Assembly (NCBI GenBank): GCA_021234155.1
Contig: JAJEKV010000099.1
Location: 2,424,165 to 2,488,164 of the forward strand
DNA: 64,000 bases
Source: Isoetes taiwanensis
Taxonomy: Eukaryota; Streptophyta; Lycopodiopsida; Isoetales; Isoetaceae
Reading direction: 5' to 3'
In this document: positions 1 to 12,520 of the stretch, piece by piece
How positions within the stretch are numbered: the stretch's first letter is position 1
Layout of the letters: each line of letters begins with the position of its first letter
Program-made: the position numbers and the translations under genes
Notes under the pieces: generated by a model
What the model was told of the DNA's origin: nothing
What the model saw: only the letters and a program-made list of their open reading frames with translations
Databases searched by the model: none

Positions 1-529
1 AAGGTCCAGCGAAAGGGGGCCTACACCAATTTTGTAGTGTTGTGGCATTGCAATTTCTGCTTAATGCTAATTCTTTCCCACGATGTAAGGTTGGGTTAGC
101 CGTTTGGCATATTCTTTTATGAAAAGACGAGTTTTTCTGAGTATGATAGTTTTATTTGGATGCTATGCTATATTCCACCATTTGCTTTGCATTCGCTAAA
201 TTAGAAGAATATGTTAAAAGATGTATAGCCGTTGGCTTGGAATGGAATCTTTCATTGAGCGATTAAGAGACACGAGAACGTATGCCAACTTTCGAGTTAT
301 GGTGGAATCACAATAGGGTGGGATGACTATGAATAACGGGGTTGTCTGCAAAAATTTTTAGCATCACACTATAGGTTGTCAGATAACTCAATTTCAACAT
401 GCATGTTTTAAGATATTCTTTATTTTTAGATGTGTGCTCACAATTCTTGGGGTGTGTGGATATTCACTCAAGGGAGTTTGGACCATATATTGTCTTGTTT
501 GTTTGTTTGGTTTTGTTTGCTTTTTGTTA
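1..529. other. Intergenic, nothing recognised
   Basis: AT-rich sequence with no open frame of note and no repeat recognised elsewhere in the window. Confidence 0.5.
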
Positions 530-1034
530 GGGCCCTAAGGGCCAAAAATTTTTAGTATAACTACCAACACATAACTACCATTAACATTAATTAACGCAAA
601 CCATTGCATTCCACACTTAAAAATAAAATTCCCCCTTAAACCCCATGGTTTTTTTTGCATATTCACCTGGGGTGACGTGGGGCGAGAGCCTTCATAATTG
701 TATTTTGCACGTACGAAATCAACACCATATAGTATTCTGCTTGAAATCTTATAGTATTTTGCGAATCTTGTTATACAGTATAGCAAATTTTGTACTTGCA
801 TACCCCACAAACGAGGATTTTTATGTACGGTATAGATTAAGGAATAAGGGGCGAATATGCCTATCCAACAGCTCTCGTTGCCCGGAGTCACCCCCCGTGT
901 GAATATGCACCCAAACCACAGGGGGTCCACAGGGGGTTTAAGGGGGAATTCTATTTTTAAGTGTGGAATGCAATGGTTTGCGTTAATTAATGTTAATGGT
1001 AGTTATGTGTTGGTAGTTATCATAAAAATGGACA
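530..1034. mobile_element. Foldback MITE-like element
   Basis: Two arms of about 120-150 bp (roughly 548-680 and 870-1034) are inverted copies of each other. They share ATAACTACCAACACATAACT at the outer side and the AATTCCCCCTTAAACCCC stretch further in. The centre is about 190 bp and unrelated. The left end begins with the palindrome GGGCCCTAAGGGCC. Open frames on both strands exist only because the arms are palindromic, and I do not treat them as genes. No clear TSD was found, so the exact ends are uncertain. A diverged half-copy lies at 48,904-49,020. Confidence 0.7.
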
Positions 1035-2454
1035 CAATTGATGCTGGTGGAAGAAGCAACACAGATCTAATTTAGCAAGCAGGCTTCCCACATTGTGCTA
1101 ACCAATTCTATTCAAAGTCAAATATTCTAGCATGTTGGCAAGCATGATGTACCAATATTTGTGATTAACTAACGTAAATCGATAACAATTAATATATGCT
1201 TACTTTGGAGGTGAATCAGCCCTTTATCTACTGGCAATCTTGTCGAAGTTGCATCTATCTCGTCATTCCTGCAGGCATAGGCCAGAACCTGTTCAATAAA
1301 ATGCATAAAACTCATAAAACTTCATACAGACGATGCTGCATGTACATGGATGTAGTGCAAGCATTGCATAATGGAACAACGACTTCAATTGCTGATTGCA
1401 GCCACGTTAAAGTGAACACAAAGTGGTAAGAAAGGATGTAGAGAAATACATATTGGTAGAACCATACAATCTCTAATAATCTCACAAAATCAGAATTGAA
1501 GTTCAGCAATAGTTCTTTTCAATTATCCGTGATAAATCAGTATATGTCCATATGTTTCCTGCGCAACTTAAATGAGTTAATTGCTAAACAGATGTTCTAC
1601 AACAAAGAAATATTCTGCTAGTTATAGATATACAATAGGCCTACAGATCTACACATTCAAACCTGCACATGCAACACAAATATGTGCACTCCAGTTCGCA
1701 TTCATTCATGTTAAGCAAGTTTTAAAAAAGACAAAAGAATGGGTAGAGGGCTCAGTTTAAAGATGAAAAGCCATAAATTAAATTACCTGAGAGAAAGGAA
1801 TTACTCGAGAGGTAGCTTTGTAATCAAGCCAGGCAGTGAACGAAATTGTACATTAGACAACCTGCCAAAACCATTTCTTTTTGTGAGCAAGAAAAGAAAA
1901 CTTGAGGCCATGGCAGCTACATTCCAGCAACAACGACAAATTCAGGCAAAAAGAACTAAGTGGGTGAATCGAATATACCTAAGTTGCATGCAGAAATATT
2001 TATAATTTGATAAGGGAAAAAAGGGAGTTTTCAAGCAATGAAACAGATGCATCTCGATCATGTCAGATAACACGTAAGGAAGCTCCCGAACAAAGTTTAG
2101 GGTAATGGGTCTGATACCTTGCTCCGGTCCATTTATCAGCTTTTTCAACTCCTTGCAATAAAAATGAAGGCAAAAATCCAACCAGAGCAATTTGAGAGCC
2201 AGGCAATAGAATTATATTTTCTCTTCTTAGACATACCAACGTAATTCTTCATACTGTTGTGCATTTTCCACCTGAAAGGGGATCGCCACATACACTCCAA
2301 AGTTTATGACTGCAACACATTGCTTCCTTCAGACAAATCGCCACATTGTCGATGCAAATGAACGGATGTATGAGCTTACCCTAAAGCTGCTCTCCATCCC
2401 AAGCATGCCGCAGAAGAGGAAACTCCTCCATTTCGATCTTTAAAGGAAAAAATT
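1035..2454. other. Intergenic, one weak ORF
   Basis: Mostly AT-rich spacer. An ATG-initiated 88-codon frame at 1739-2005 (+) encodes a basic peptide containing VSKKRKLEAM. It has no recognised domain, no splice context that I could support and no partner gene. It may be an isolated exon or chance. Confidence 0.3.
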
Positions 2455-2595
2455 TTAAGAGATTTTTGAAAACTTTTGTGATTTTTGGAGAATCGGGAAT
2501 GTTCCGGCAACCAAAACCTTCAAAATCTTAGAAAATCGAATTAAGAAAAATTCCAAAGATATTTTTCACTAAACCGGAAAATCTCAAATTAACAA
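2455..2595. repeat. Dispersed repeat, copy 1
   Basis: This stretch aligns with 25905-26065. Both contain GATTTTTGG, an ATCGG..ATTG..TTCCGG core, CCAAAACC and AAATTCC.AA in the same order. It is a diverged dispersed repeat of unknown class. No TIR or TSD was visible. Confidence 0.5.
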
Positions 2596-2897
2596 GATTG
2601 ATAGTCTCAAATGAATTTATAGCCATCTACATTGCCTTCCATTATTATAATGTGACCTTTATACCAAATACTAATGTGCAAAAAGAGTTGCACAAATGTT
2701 GACGTAGTAGCGTAGAAATGATAATTCTTGAAAAGTGACTCATTGAAATCAATGGTCTCGAATGAATTTGTAGGCATCTACGTTGCCTTCATTCCTATAA
2801 TGTGACCTTTACATCAAATACTAATGTGCGAAAAGAGTTGCACAAATGCTGACATAGTAGCATAGAACTGATAATTCTTGAAAGGTGGGTATTATAG
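2596..2897. repeat. Tandem duplication, 151-bp unit
   Basis: Two adjacent units repeat at 151 bp. TCTCAAATGAATTTATAG at 2605 matches TCTCGAATGAATTTGTAG at 2756, and the rest of the units aligns with scattered substitutions. It is not coding. Confidence 0.8.
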
Positions 2898-3618
2898 GCA
2901 AATACATGTTCAATGCTCATCACTCATGTTCAATGAATTTAATAATTCACATATGATATGAAAATGGCACAATAAGTGAAACACATCTTAGCCGTCATAA
3001 AATAAAATATAGCTTCTGGCAATTATCTAGCCTTATCTTTCTGCACCTTAGCATCTGGAAATTGAACCATTCACTATCTAATAAAATTGTGTCCTATCAC
3101 AAAAGCCAGAATTCAAACTCACGAAAGAAGATGTCGGTTATGTAAAATGTTGCAACAATAACTGTTTAGGTTATAGCATAGAACTATATTTTCTCTATCT
3201 TTTATCTTTGTTCAGCTTCTAAACTGTAGCAATATAGGAATATCACAACATATATTTTAAGTTTGTTGCCCTCGAGCCAAACAAAGGAGAAATGACTTCA
3301 AAACTAAAAAACAATGGACAATACCTGTTTAGATGAGCCAGATTGTCCAGCTCCAGCTCATATCCTTGGATAGATCTTCAAGTCTATGCCACTTGTCCAT
3401 AATCTAAAGAACAGTAAACCTACCTAATTTCCATTATTCTTACAATTAGTGCATAATAGCAATCTGCTCTGCTTGAGCTACCACAATTTCGTCTCCATCA
3501 AGTCCAGATGAGTAAGATGCCTCTTAGGGGTACATGTTCCAACCTGTTTTCACCCAGTCCATTTCACATGGATTTGACAATTGTCACGAAATATACGCAC
3601 AGTTCCATTACATATAAA

Positions 3619-4317
3619 AACCCTCTAAACATAAATCTAACAATTTCTTGAATCTTGAAAGTCTATGCTATATCAACTCACCTCAGATTAAGAGAAATTC
3701 ACACGGTTTACATTGACAATCTATGAAGGACATTAATGTTGTACAATGCTACAAACCTATAGGGCATACCTTGCTGCGAGCTGATCAGGGTAATATATCT
3801 ACACCCTCTAAACATAGTGTTGCAACAATGCCTTGAATCTTGAAAGTCTATGCTACATGGCAGAGTAATGGATTCACATACGGCATACCTTAATGCGAGC
3901 TGATCATGGTCTGATACATGATCTGTAAGATGATTCATATCACTGTGATCCAACCTTTAATAATATAGCTACTTCGGAAAAAAAGAAGATCAATTGAAAG
4001 CAACAATGTTAGACAACATACAATGGTTCTTACACTTTGCCCAATGATTTTGATCAAGGAAAGAGGATTAACCCACACCTCATCAAATAAACTGGTAGTA
4101 TAGATACTCATCAGGGTCTGGTACATGATTTGCAAGATGATTCATATCACTGTGATCCAACCTTTAATAATATATCTACTTCGTAAAAAAAGAAGATCAA
4201 TTCAAAGCAACAATGTTAGACAACATACAGTGGTTCTTACACTTTGCCCAATAATTTTGATCAAAGGGAAAGAGGATTATCCCACACCTCATCAAATAAA
4301 CTGGTAGTATAGATACT
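3619..4317. repeat. Tandem duplications, about 185 and 207 bp
   Basis: Units at 3903-4109 and 4110-4316 are near identical (GATTCATATCACTGTGATCC and following). A second, older pair repeats CCTCTAAACATA...TTGAATCTTGAAAGTCTATG at about 3620 and 3804. Open frames across them are shadows of the repeat. Confidence 0.8.
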
Positions 4318-4695
4318 GCCTAAAGTTTCAGTAGATAATTTGCATTTTATCAATCTCAATTTATTTAATGCTTACCAATTGAAATGCTAGATCTAGCAGG
4401 TTTGAGCAAATCTGCATCAATATCAACATCTGCATTAGAAAGCTATACAACCTAAACTCAATGAATCAAGATCTAATAAAGTTCTCAGTTGCCAGCATAA
4501 CTTATACATAGGCACTATAGCCATACCCATATCGTCATACAATTGGCGCCTCTAGAAGGGCCTTGCGTACTGCATGCAATACAAGTCCCAAACAGAGCTG
4601 CAATGTCGTGATGGCTGTGTCAGTTCATATCCATTTTCATTGATCCGAGCACATGCCACTGCTGATGTCTTACATACATTCAATATGCAGCCTTT
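4318..4695. other. Intergenic, nothing recognised
   Basis: Single-copy-looking spacer between the tandem duplication and the 4.9-kb repeat. No feature seen. Confidence 0.5.
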
Positions 4696-5431
4696 ATATG
4701 TAGCAAAATAACAGGGGGTTTCTTTTGTATTTTTATACTTTTTTCCTTAAGGTTTTTATATGATTTGATGACGGTATTCCATGAGACGTACTAATCGGTA
4801 CATCTAGAGTGCACATATGCTGGCGTTGATTTTGATGCCCATTTCCAATGGTTCACCTATGAATTTGTGAAGCTCAAAATGTTGCCTCACCTAATCCATT
4901 TTAGGGTTCTATGTTCAAGGCCAAGGAACTTTGCATACTTTCGCTTTTTTTGATTTGTGTAGCAATTGCAATAGTCAAGAAGCATAGCAGAAACAGGTAG
5001 CCAAGAAGCGCCCTCGAGAGCCAAAGGATGGGCTCTAATCAAAACTGACCCTTTTATTTCTTCGCCTTTTTTCTTCTTTTCCGCAATGATAGGCATTCCT
5101 ATAATAATGCTTTTGAGATCTTCAATCTATTCTTGAGTACAAAATTAAAAAAACAAAGGAATTCATGCAAGGTTGTGGCATTGCCAAGAAGCAGAGCAAG
5201 CAGAGCTAAGGATGTGCTCTATTCTTTTTTCTTACGCCTTGAAGGTTATTTTAGATGTTTGGCGGTCTAGTGTTCCATTTTTCCGTGGTTGGTTTTGTAA
5301 TGGTTTTGTAATGTAAATGGTTCGGCGGGTGGCTATGGCAGATTGCAAAGGCAAAGAACCCTCTAAAACATTCTCAATTAGGTCGAATTCTTTGTTCGCG
5401 ATTTCTCAATTTGAATTCATTAAGAGTTTGT

Positions 5432-5940
5432 GCTTTACGTGCCTTCCTCCATGAAGGACCAAATTAGGGCTCCACTCGGGAAAGAAAAGTTGGAGCTTTG
5501 GTCCATAGTGGTCGCCCTACCTCCACATCAAAACCTAGTATCGCGATCGACATCTTCGACATCCGAAAATACAGGCTACGGGGGTTCCTTTCATCACATT
5601 CGCTCCATTCGGGCTATAACAATAGCGTTGTAAGTTGAACTCATATCGCCCACATTTGTTACTTTTCTTCTAAATATGAGGATTTAGTATCGGATATAGA
5701 ATTAAACACGGCAATGAAGAGATGTAGTCTTGCACAGCCTAGATCATAAACAAGACCAGGGAGTGAGAGCTTGTTGTGGGTTAGCATGTCCCGATCCATA
5801 GGCAACTACATCAAAGACAAATAAACCTCTTGATCCATCACATATATTGCTTCTGCCCGGTATTATCACCGGCTTAGAACAAGGGGCACAAGTCATAGGG
5901 CTCTACAATGCGATCCTAAATAGTTAGGCGATATCCCGCA
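5432..5940 (-). pseudogene. Subtilase C-terminal fragment, copy 1
   Basis: Reverse-strand pieces match the C-terminal part of plant subtilisin-like serine proteases: a GSGHANP...GLVYD stretch after the catalytic domain, then the fibronectin-III-like tail. This copy is more damaged than the one at 44735-45235, because short blocks are replaced and the frame is lost several times. No catalytic Asp, His or Ser region is present. It can only be a captured, dead fragment. Confidence 0.6.
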
Positions 5941-6172
5941 TCAGAGCCGTCGCGGGGAAAATTCTACAAATTCGCAACAAAGTATTTGAACAGGTATTTA
6001 TTTCTTTGTGGAGAATTTTATGCATTCTTTTTTGAACGTGAGTCATTTGAACGGCAATGCCATTCATCTCTTTTCGAAGATGCCGGCCAACCGCCAAGCA
6101 AAATACTAGTTATGGAGATGGGCATGAACGATTCTTGGTTTAGAGATATAGGGCCAATCAGAATTATCCAAG
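5941..6172 (+). pseudogene. Agmatine deiminase fragment, copy 1
   Basis: The frame through 6074-6172 reads [19 protein letters not shown]. This is the hallmark E-M[12 protein letters not shown] stretch of plant agmatine deiminase, which converts agmatine to N-carbamoylputrescine in polyamine synthesis. A preceding mini-exon ends in KVFEQ at 5993 and is followed by GT. In this copy the acceptor and the first codons of the main exon (WEDAR in copy 2) are damaged. Most of the enzyme is absent, so this is a captured fragment. Confidence 0.7.
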
Positions 6173-6300
6173 CCCATTGTCTATGCTTGGTGTAACACTC
6201 ATGCAAGAGGCGCCACATGTTTCTTAGATGAAAAAAATGCAATCTTGCCACCTCAAGAAGAGGTCCCATTAGGATTTTAAATCATATTTTCTTTTTCATC

Positions 6301-6740
6301 CTATGAACATTTTTGGTCTGCGCAATGCAAATGCTAGTTATCATTCTATTTGTATTTCCTCTTTATCTCTTTATGAAATTAAACATGTTCTACATATCCC
6401 ATATGGTTGTTTAGCTTTTACCATGGTACAAGACTTGTTGTAACAAAGAAATAATCATCAAGTTTCTTTTTAATCTCATCTTATAGCGTAGCAAGGGTTT
6501 GAAAATTATTCCACTATGGGAACAAACGCAACACATATCTGAACGTGGTTTGTATTCTTTTCACTCCATCTCTTTGATCCTATGAATATTTCTGATCTAC
6601 GCAAATGGCAATGCTAGTTATGATCTGGCTTATTGTTGCCATTATTTTCCTATTTGTGCTTCCTCTTTGTGAAATTAAACATATAACTAACAATCAACAT
6701 AACATCAACTCATCCAAGTGTGAAGTAACGTTGTTTGTTT
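6301..6740. repeat. Internal duplication inside the 4.9-kb repeat
   Basis: CCTATGAACATTTTTGGTCT at 6301 and CCTATGAATATTTCTGATCT at about 6580 start two related units, each running through CTAGTTAT..., CCTCTTT and GAAATTAAACAT. The second unit encodes a short hydrophobic peptide that recurs in the other copies. I regard it as chance coding. Confidence 0.6.
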
Positions 6741-7026
6741 TTGGCCAAAGAAGCAAAAGCTGACGATCGCCTCTCATCGGAATCAAAAAGCCCCGCCCTT
6801 GCGCGATCCCGTGCACCCCAATCACCAAGAGACCTCAAAAGTAACCTGCAACAGCAAAGATGAAAAAATGACCCGTCAAGGAGTTAGGCGCCTTGCGCAT
6901 TAATGCATTCAATATCTAATAAAGTTCAGGGGCTCCAGGGCCACGCTGAAAAAGAAACAACAGCCGACCAATCGAGAACTGTCCGCGGAATCACTATCGC
7001 GAAGAAAAATATCCGATTAGTGCTGC

Positions 7027-7155
7027 CTCAGAGGCTACATCGCCACGCTGAGAGATGATAAAAAATGGAAAATGCCTCAGAGGCTACAGTGCCACGCTGA
7101 GAGATAATAAAAAATGGAGAATGCCCCAAAGGCTACAGTGCCACGCTGAGAAAGA
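7027..7155. repeat. Short tandem repeat, about 50-bp unit, 3 copies
   Basis: GAGGCTACA...GCCACGCTGAGA followed by an A-rich block recurs at about 7031, 7080 and 7130. A fourth diverged piece (GGGCCACGCTGAAAAAG) lies just upstream, near 6940. Confidence 0.75.
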
Positions 7156-7420
7156 TGAAACATAAGAACATACAAACTTGCAAAGAACAACAAAAACGAA
7201 AACATGGAGGATGTCAGAGGCATCAAAGCAACCTGAGAGGTAGAGAAAGCAGACAGAAACTGAAGATGGCCACTCGACCAAAAAGAATTAGAGCAACATC
7301 AACATGGAACGGAAGAATAAAATGGAACAATGACTGACAACAAGCCTAAGAAACTCAACCGAACTAGAGCCAGCGAACCTACATCATCTGTGAAGAACAC
7401 AAAGAGAGGGGGGGAAGGGC

Positions 7421-7586
7421 GGGAAGGTAGGTAGAGGCACTAATGACAAAAACAAAGCTCAAGAGAACGTTGATAAGGAAGAAGTAGAAGAGACATGTAT
7501 TTAAAAGAAAATTGGGTTCAGAATAGCAAATGACGTCCCTTGCCAAAGAATGGTGGTTCTATTGCTTCGCAATAGAACCTTGACAT
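7421..7586. repeat. Conserved 165-bp block with hairpin, copy 1
   Basis: This block recurs alone at 23923-24087 and, damaged, at about 46711-46877. It ends in a perfect 10-bp stem hairpin (GGTTCTATTG, loop CTTCG, CAATAGAACC at 7555-7579) followed by TTGACAT. No coding frame is conserved. Confidence 0.7.
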
Positions 7587-9084
7587 TTTGTGGCAAGGTC
7601 CTATAGACAACATATATGTCGGCCAATAGAAGAGGAACAAATCTCAAAATACTCAGCAAGCTAGATAGGAAAATAGAATAAGTGAAAGGAGATAATGAAA
7701 TCAAGACAAAAACCAGGTACAAGAAACAAGTTGTAGAAAAGATAAAGCTCTGGTGGCAGGATGGAAGGAACTAAAGGGACACCAGGAACTGATGGAATAT
7801 AAGAAGCACTATAGCAAAAGAACTGGATAGAGAAAAGTTCGGGTGACATATCATGGACTTCATTCTATGGAGGACGTGATAAGAGGGTCAGACAGGAAAT
7901 AAAACTGAAACAAACAGAGGCAAAGGCATAAAAAGCATAAATGGATAACTGAGACAAGAAACTTATTGGAAGCGGCAAAAAGCACCATCATGTAAGCAAG
8001 ACAAATAGGACGAGTATAGAGAAACTACAGCGAGGATTCGATGGAACAAATGAGTGGGTAAAAAAGAACAGATGGGATTGCTGAAAGGAGACGCCGGAAC
8101 AATACAAAACTAGGAAGGAGGAGCAATGCAATAGGAGAACTCGAATGGATGCAAGAGCAGCCGAGGTCAAGTGGATGAACAAAAGACCAAGGCGAATAAG
8201 GCAAGGAGTCGAAAAAACCAAAAGGACACAAAAGAATCGAAGACAAAAAGAAACACATATAACAGGATTGAAGGTTAAAGGAACAATCGGAACCCATGGA
8301 ACAGAAGAAGCACATAAATAGAAGAGTCGGTTTGAGGAAAAGTAGTTGTGACACATCAAGCACCAAACTAGAGAACATGACAATGAGAACTAACGAAGCA
8401 GACTAGACAAGAGCAACAGAGTAAAAAGGATTTAAAACAAGACAAACAAGATGGAGCAAAATGGCAGAAAGAAGCACTATTAGAAGACAAAAGTTAAACA
8501 AAATGCAACAACAAAAAACTATGGTCTAAAATAAGGTGATCAACGCAATTGGAGTAAACACACATTATGAAGAAAAGAAGTAAATGCGAACGATTGGGAA
8601 ATGAAAACCAACAATGACGTGCAAAGTTAAGGACCTTGGACCTATAACAGCAAGAAAACCAAATGAGTGAAACAAGACAAAACAAAAAGAAGACGGAACC
8701 AAAATGAGCATAAAAGACACAATTGAAATGGGTAAAAGAGACATCGGAACAAAGACAACACAGGTGCAAAGAAAGTGCAGCAACAAACAACTAAGGGACA
8801 GAATAACACAAGGGAGCGAAATAGAAGGAGGTGGATCACCAAAAACTAAGGGACAGAATAAGACAAGTGAGCAAATAGAAGGTGGATCTACCAGACCGAG
8901 AGCAACTGAGAAAACTAGGATAGATGAAAAGAATATGAAATCAACAATCCAACGGAACGGGAAGACGAAGATATAAACAGGAAATTAATGGAGCGAAAGA
9001 AGAAAACAAAGTAATGAAGCCACAAAGATAACAGAGCATTGAAACCAACGAGGTAAAAGGCGCAAGCAAGGAGGCAAGAATCCG

Positions 9085-9340
9085 GAACAATGAAATGCAT
9101 AAGGTTATAAATGGAGTAATGAGACAACAAAGGTAATAGAGTAATGGAACAAACGAGACAAAGAGGGCAAGTAAAGAGTGCCAAAGAACCAGAACAACGA
9201 AATGCATAAAGTGAACAAATGGAGCAATGCAGAGAAAGGTGGGAAAGGAAATGTTGAGACAATGGAACAAACGACGCAAAAAGGTCAAGTAAAGCGTGCC
9301 AGAGTACCGAAACGACGAAATGCATAGTGAACAAATAGAA
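9085..9340. repeat. Degenerate purine-rich tandem repeat, about 110 bp
   Basis: GAAATGCAT recurs at 9092, 9199 and 9317, each time followed by an A-rich stretch of the form AAATGGAG.AAT. The same three units occur in copy 2. Long hydrophobic frames on the reverse strand reflect base composition and are not called as genes. Confidence 0.6.
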
Positions 9341-9606
9341 TAACGCAGCAAACGATCGAAAAGAGACTGTTGAGATAAAAACAAACAAATCCATAAATGC
9401 GACAAACAACAGAAGACAACAAACAACAACAACAATAATAACAAGATAACGAAGGAATAGAATTAATGGATTAAAGAATACTACGTCAATAAAGGTTATG
9501 ATAAGACTGAACTGATGTAGCTAGAAAAGAAAAAAGGAGCAACAATCCCAAGGAACCATGGGAGAAGCCAGACAACAAGAGCAATTTAGGCGAATAGAAT
9601 GAGAGA

Positions 9607-10104
9607 TGTCACAAAAGTGGGAGCCAGCAGTACACATGATAATAAAAATAAGGAATATACGAGTAAGAGAGCAAGTGTAACATAGAATAATAAAGAAATA
9701 GGGAGCAGCTGAGCAATACGTAATGAAATTTTGATGACAACACTGAGAAACAATACAACGCAAGACAAAAGAAATAAAATAACCCAACAAAACCATGTAA
9801 CTACAAAAATAGCAAAAAATTGTAAACCCCATAACTGCACAATTGTAAACCCCCTAACTGCAGAATATGGACAATCAAAATCCTGTCAAACATCCTACTC
9901 AACGTAGATGATGTGCACTTATCAAACCAGAGCATAACCTCATGGAGCATAAACTCATGTCTGACAGGTGATCTAACATAATTTGTAAGTCCACCACCAA
10001 CTATTGGTATGCAAGCCACAAGGAATATCCCATAGAAAAGGCAAGTTCTGAAAAAAAAATGCTCTTACATAAAAACGAACTTACGAAAATTGAATTTGCA
10101 AAAG
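9607..10104. other. A-rich spacer
   Basis: It continues the purine-rich character of the 4.9-kb repeat to about 9780. It then has a short direct repeat of AATTGTAAACCCC at about 9825 and 9841, and an AT-rich flank up to the LINE. Confidence 0.4.
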
Positions 10105-10121
10105 AGACAAAGCAAAATATA
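10105..10121. repeat. LINE target-site duplication, 3' side
   Basis: AGACAAAGCAAAATATA, identical to 14021-14037. It directly abuts the oligo-T (oligo-A on the reverse strand) tail. Confidence 0.9.
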
Positions 10122-10338
10122 TTTTTTTTTTTTTGAGGGTAAGAGTGTGTTTTTTGTTATTAATAATAGTAATAAAAATACAGAGAGTCCCCAATGGGGC
10201 AAATAGGAAGCATTAGGGCTATTATATGGGTTCTCTATGCATCATGATGTGCATACTAAGGGAAGTCCTATTCCACAACAGCATAATGGTAGAGAGACCC
10301 TATCTGGTCAGTTACTCAGATTGCTTTCTCCACTAAAC

Positions 10339-11086
10339 TCAAACTGTTCCACCATTAGATCTATCGTGAAAGTCTGGGTCCTCAGAGCTCATCCAATGGC
10401 ACTTAAAGTAGCTATAGAATCCTTCAATCTTACCAATTCTGTCCAATCCCCTATTGTAACTCATCCCCATTTTCCTGTGGTGGGACAATGCCATTAAAGC
10501 AACTTCCTTATTAAAAAGACTCTTGAGTTTCTCAATAGAGATAGATTGCCCCCCCAAAGTGACATCGCATCGATGCCTCCATATAATCCAGAGAGCCACA
10601 CTAACCAGGGAGGCGTCAATACAGTCTCTGTCTGAGATCATAACAACATTCGGCCATCGGGTTGATGCATATCTGATCTCATAATAGGGCATCATAATAG
10701 GGCATATTCTTGGACGAGAAGAAGAGGTGTGAAAGAGATTAAGCTAGCACGGCACCCGGAGGATACAGGTCTGAAGACACAATTCCTCTATGGACCAGCT
10801 TCACTTTAGTGTTGAGACCTCCTTGGAGAGCCTCCCATCTAAAAAATTGTATTCTCCTAGAGCATAAGGTTTTCCAGGAGTTTGCTAAGAGAAGCTTAGC
10901 CGCTGAACCATTCATTTGGAGCCTAGCCTCTGCTTTAAGAGGGGAGTCATCAGAAAGGGCCCGATATATACTTGCAACATTGTATGTCTCCTTGCCTGCA
11001 CAAGACCACTTTCCCTCGTGGACCAGTGAGACCCCCGAGAGAAGCTTAACATTATCTAGGATCTTTTCGTAGTATCTTTCTATCAC
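10339..11086 (-). pseudogene. LINE C-terminal zinc-binding tail
   Basis: 11086-10739 contains SRRIQFFRWEALQGGLNTK, typical of the zf-RVT domain of plant LINE ORF2. 10695-10339 continues with ASLVSVALWIIWRHRC, the usual C-terminal end of the same proteins. They are in separate frames, a sign of decay. Confidence 0.75.
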
Positions 11087-11401
11087 CCTCCCCCGCCTTT
11101 TTGCACTTTGAGTCTAAATTCCATCCAAGATATCCATCTATCGTTTTCCCAAAGATGCTTTTAATTTTAAGATCCCATGGTCTCGCCATTTCTTAAAGAT
11201 GCGAGGATGAACTAATGCCAAGGGACGCCCATTCTCTTCCCATACATGAGTGTTCCGAAATATCTTGACTTTCCCAAAATCTCCCTCGAGGTATAGTCAT
11301 GGGGGAACATCTTTGTTTGCACCTCCCTCCAAGCATGAAGAAGACGCCTCATGACCGGGGGAGGTGCCGGGGGCCACCTTAAAATTACAAAAAAAAGGCT
11401 C

Positions 11402-12520
11402 CTAGTTCATCCCTAGGAAGAGATGGTTTACCATGAATCTTGCACGCATCAAACCGATTAGCTTAACAAATGCCGAGCGGAGAGATGTATCCCCTTGTAA
11501 AACTCGCCAGACAAATCTAGCCGCCAGAGCTTGAGCCTGCGTGAAAGGGTCCTTACATCCAATCCCTCCATCCCTTTTATCCCTACATAGCTCGGACCAA
11601 GCAACATGAGCCATACCCCCAAATAAACTTTCTAATGATAACTCAGATTTGATTATATATTCCTTTTCTCGGGCTACCAAAGATCGGCGAGGAATATATG
11701 TGAGAGCTGGCCAGAACAGCATTAGCAACTGTTACTCTTCCTGCTACAGATAATCCTTTAGATGACCATAACCCAACCTTTTTTCTAAGTTTGTCTAGAA
11801 TAGGGGCCCAGAGACCCTTCATATTATCTCGAGACGAGAGGGGCAAACCCAACAAATTTTATTGTTTCCCCGCACAATTGGGAAGCCCAATCCATTAGCA
11901 CGAGGGTCAATATCTCCCTCTAAAGCCCATAGAACGGAACATTTGGTGGCATTTCATACCTGAGGAACATAAAGGTGTCATCCGCATATTGCATGATTGT
12001 GAGTTTTTCGGCTTGATTCGGTAGAACCAGACCATTGATGCCCCCTTCCAGTACTTTGAGATTAACCATCCTTGTGAGAAGGTTGGCCATAATTAGAAAA
12101 AGGTATGGGGCAAGCGGGCAACCCTGCCTAATACCCTTCCTGAGGTCAAAGAGACCAGAAGGTTCACCATTAACCAAAACAGATGTAGAGGCAAATTTGT
12201 TCATTCCCATTGAGATGTCGATGAACTGCTTATTGAAACCCATGTGGCTCATAACTTCTCGCAGGCCATCCCACCTAAGGGAATCGTAGGCCTTTCTAAA
12301 ATCCATCTTAACAAGTACACAATTTTGCCGTGTGGGATGCGCACCAATGCAAACCTTCTCTAGCCGCTAGGTAATTGTCCAAAATATACCGCTCGCGTAA
12401 AAGCCGATTGTTCCCTTCCAATAACTCGCTCAAGATAGGCTTAAGACGGTTGGCGATGCCTTTCATGATAACCTTATATAAGACACATTTGTTAGTGCAA
12501 TGGGACGCCACTCTCCAAGT
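11402..12520 (-). pseudogene. LINE reverse transcriptase domain
   Basis: The palm region lies at 12306-11920. It has MDFRKAYDSLRW (motif A, catalytic D), GIRQGCPLAPYLF (motif B) and MQYADDTF (motif C, YADD). Downstream, LGLPLSSRD...LWAPILDK and AHVAWSELC.DK.DGGIG at 11855-11402 match the conserved post-RT region of plant L1 elements. The reading frame changes several times across these parts, so no full-length protein can be made. Confidence 0.9.

Larger units (their letters stand above)
4696..9606 (+). mobile_element. 4.9-kb gene-carrying repeat, copy 1
   Basis: 4,911 bp that align end to end with 43992-48903 (4,912 bp). The common left edge is ATATGTAGCAAAATAACAGG and the common right edge is CGAATAGAATGAGAGA. 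The first half carries an antisense subtilase fragment and a sense agmatine deiminase fragment. The second half is purine-rich on the + strand with degenerate short tandem repeats. No TIRs, LTRs or poly(A) tail were seen. In this copy similar A-rich sequence continues past 9606 to about 9,780, so the true right end may lie beyond the shared edge. Carrying pieces of unrelated host genes suggests a Helitron- or Pack-type capture element, but the class is not proven. Confidence 0.8.

Noticed and set aside
857-1075. Overlapping frames on both strands at 535-1075
   Set aside because: They are produced by the inverted arms of the foldback element.
8915-9444. Long reverse-strand frames rich in Phe, Leu and Ser in both 4.9-kb copies
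   Set aside because: They are the complement of purine-rich degenerate tandem repeats. The two copies shift frame relative to each other, and no domain is visible.
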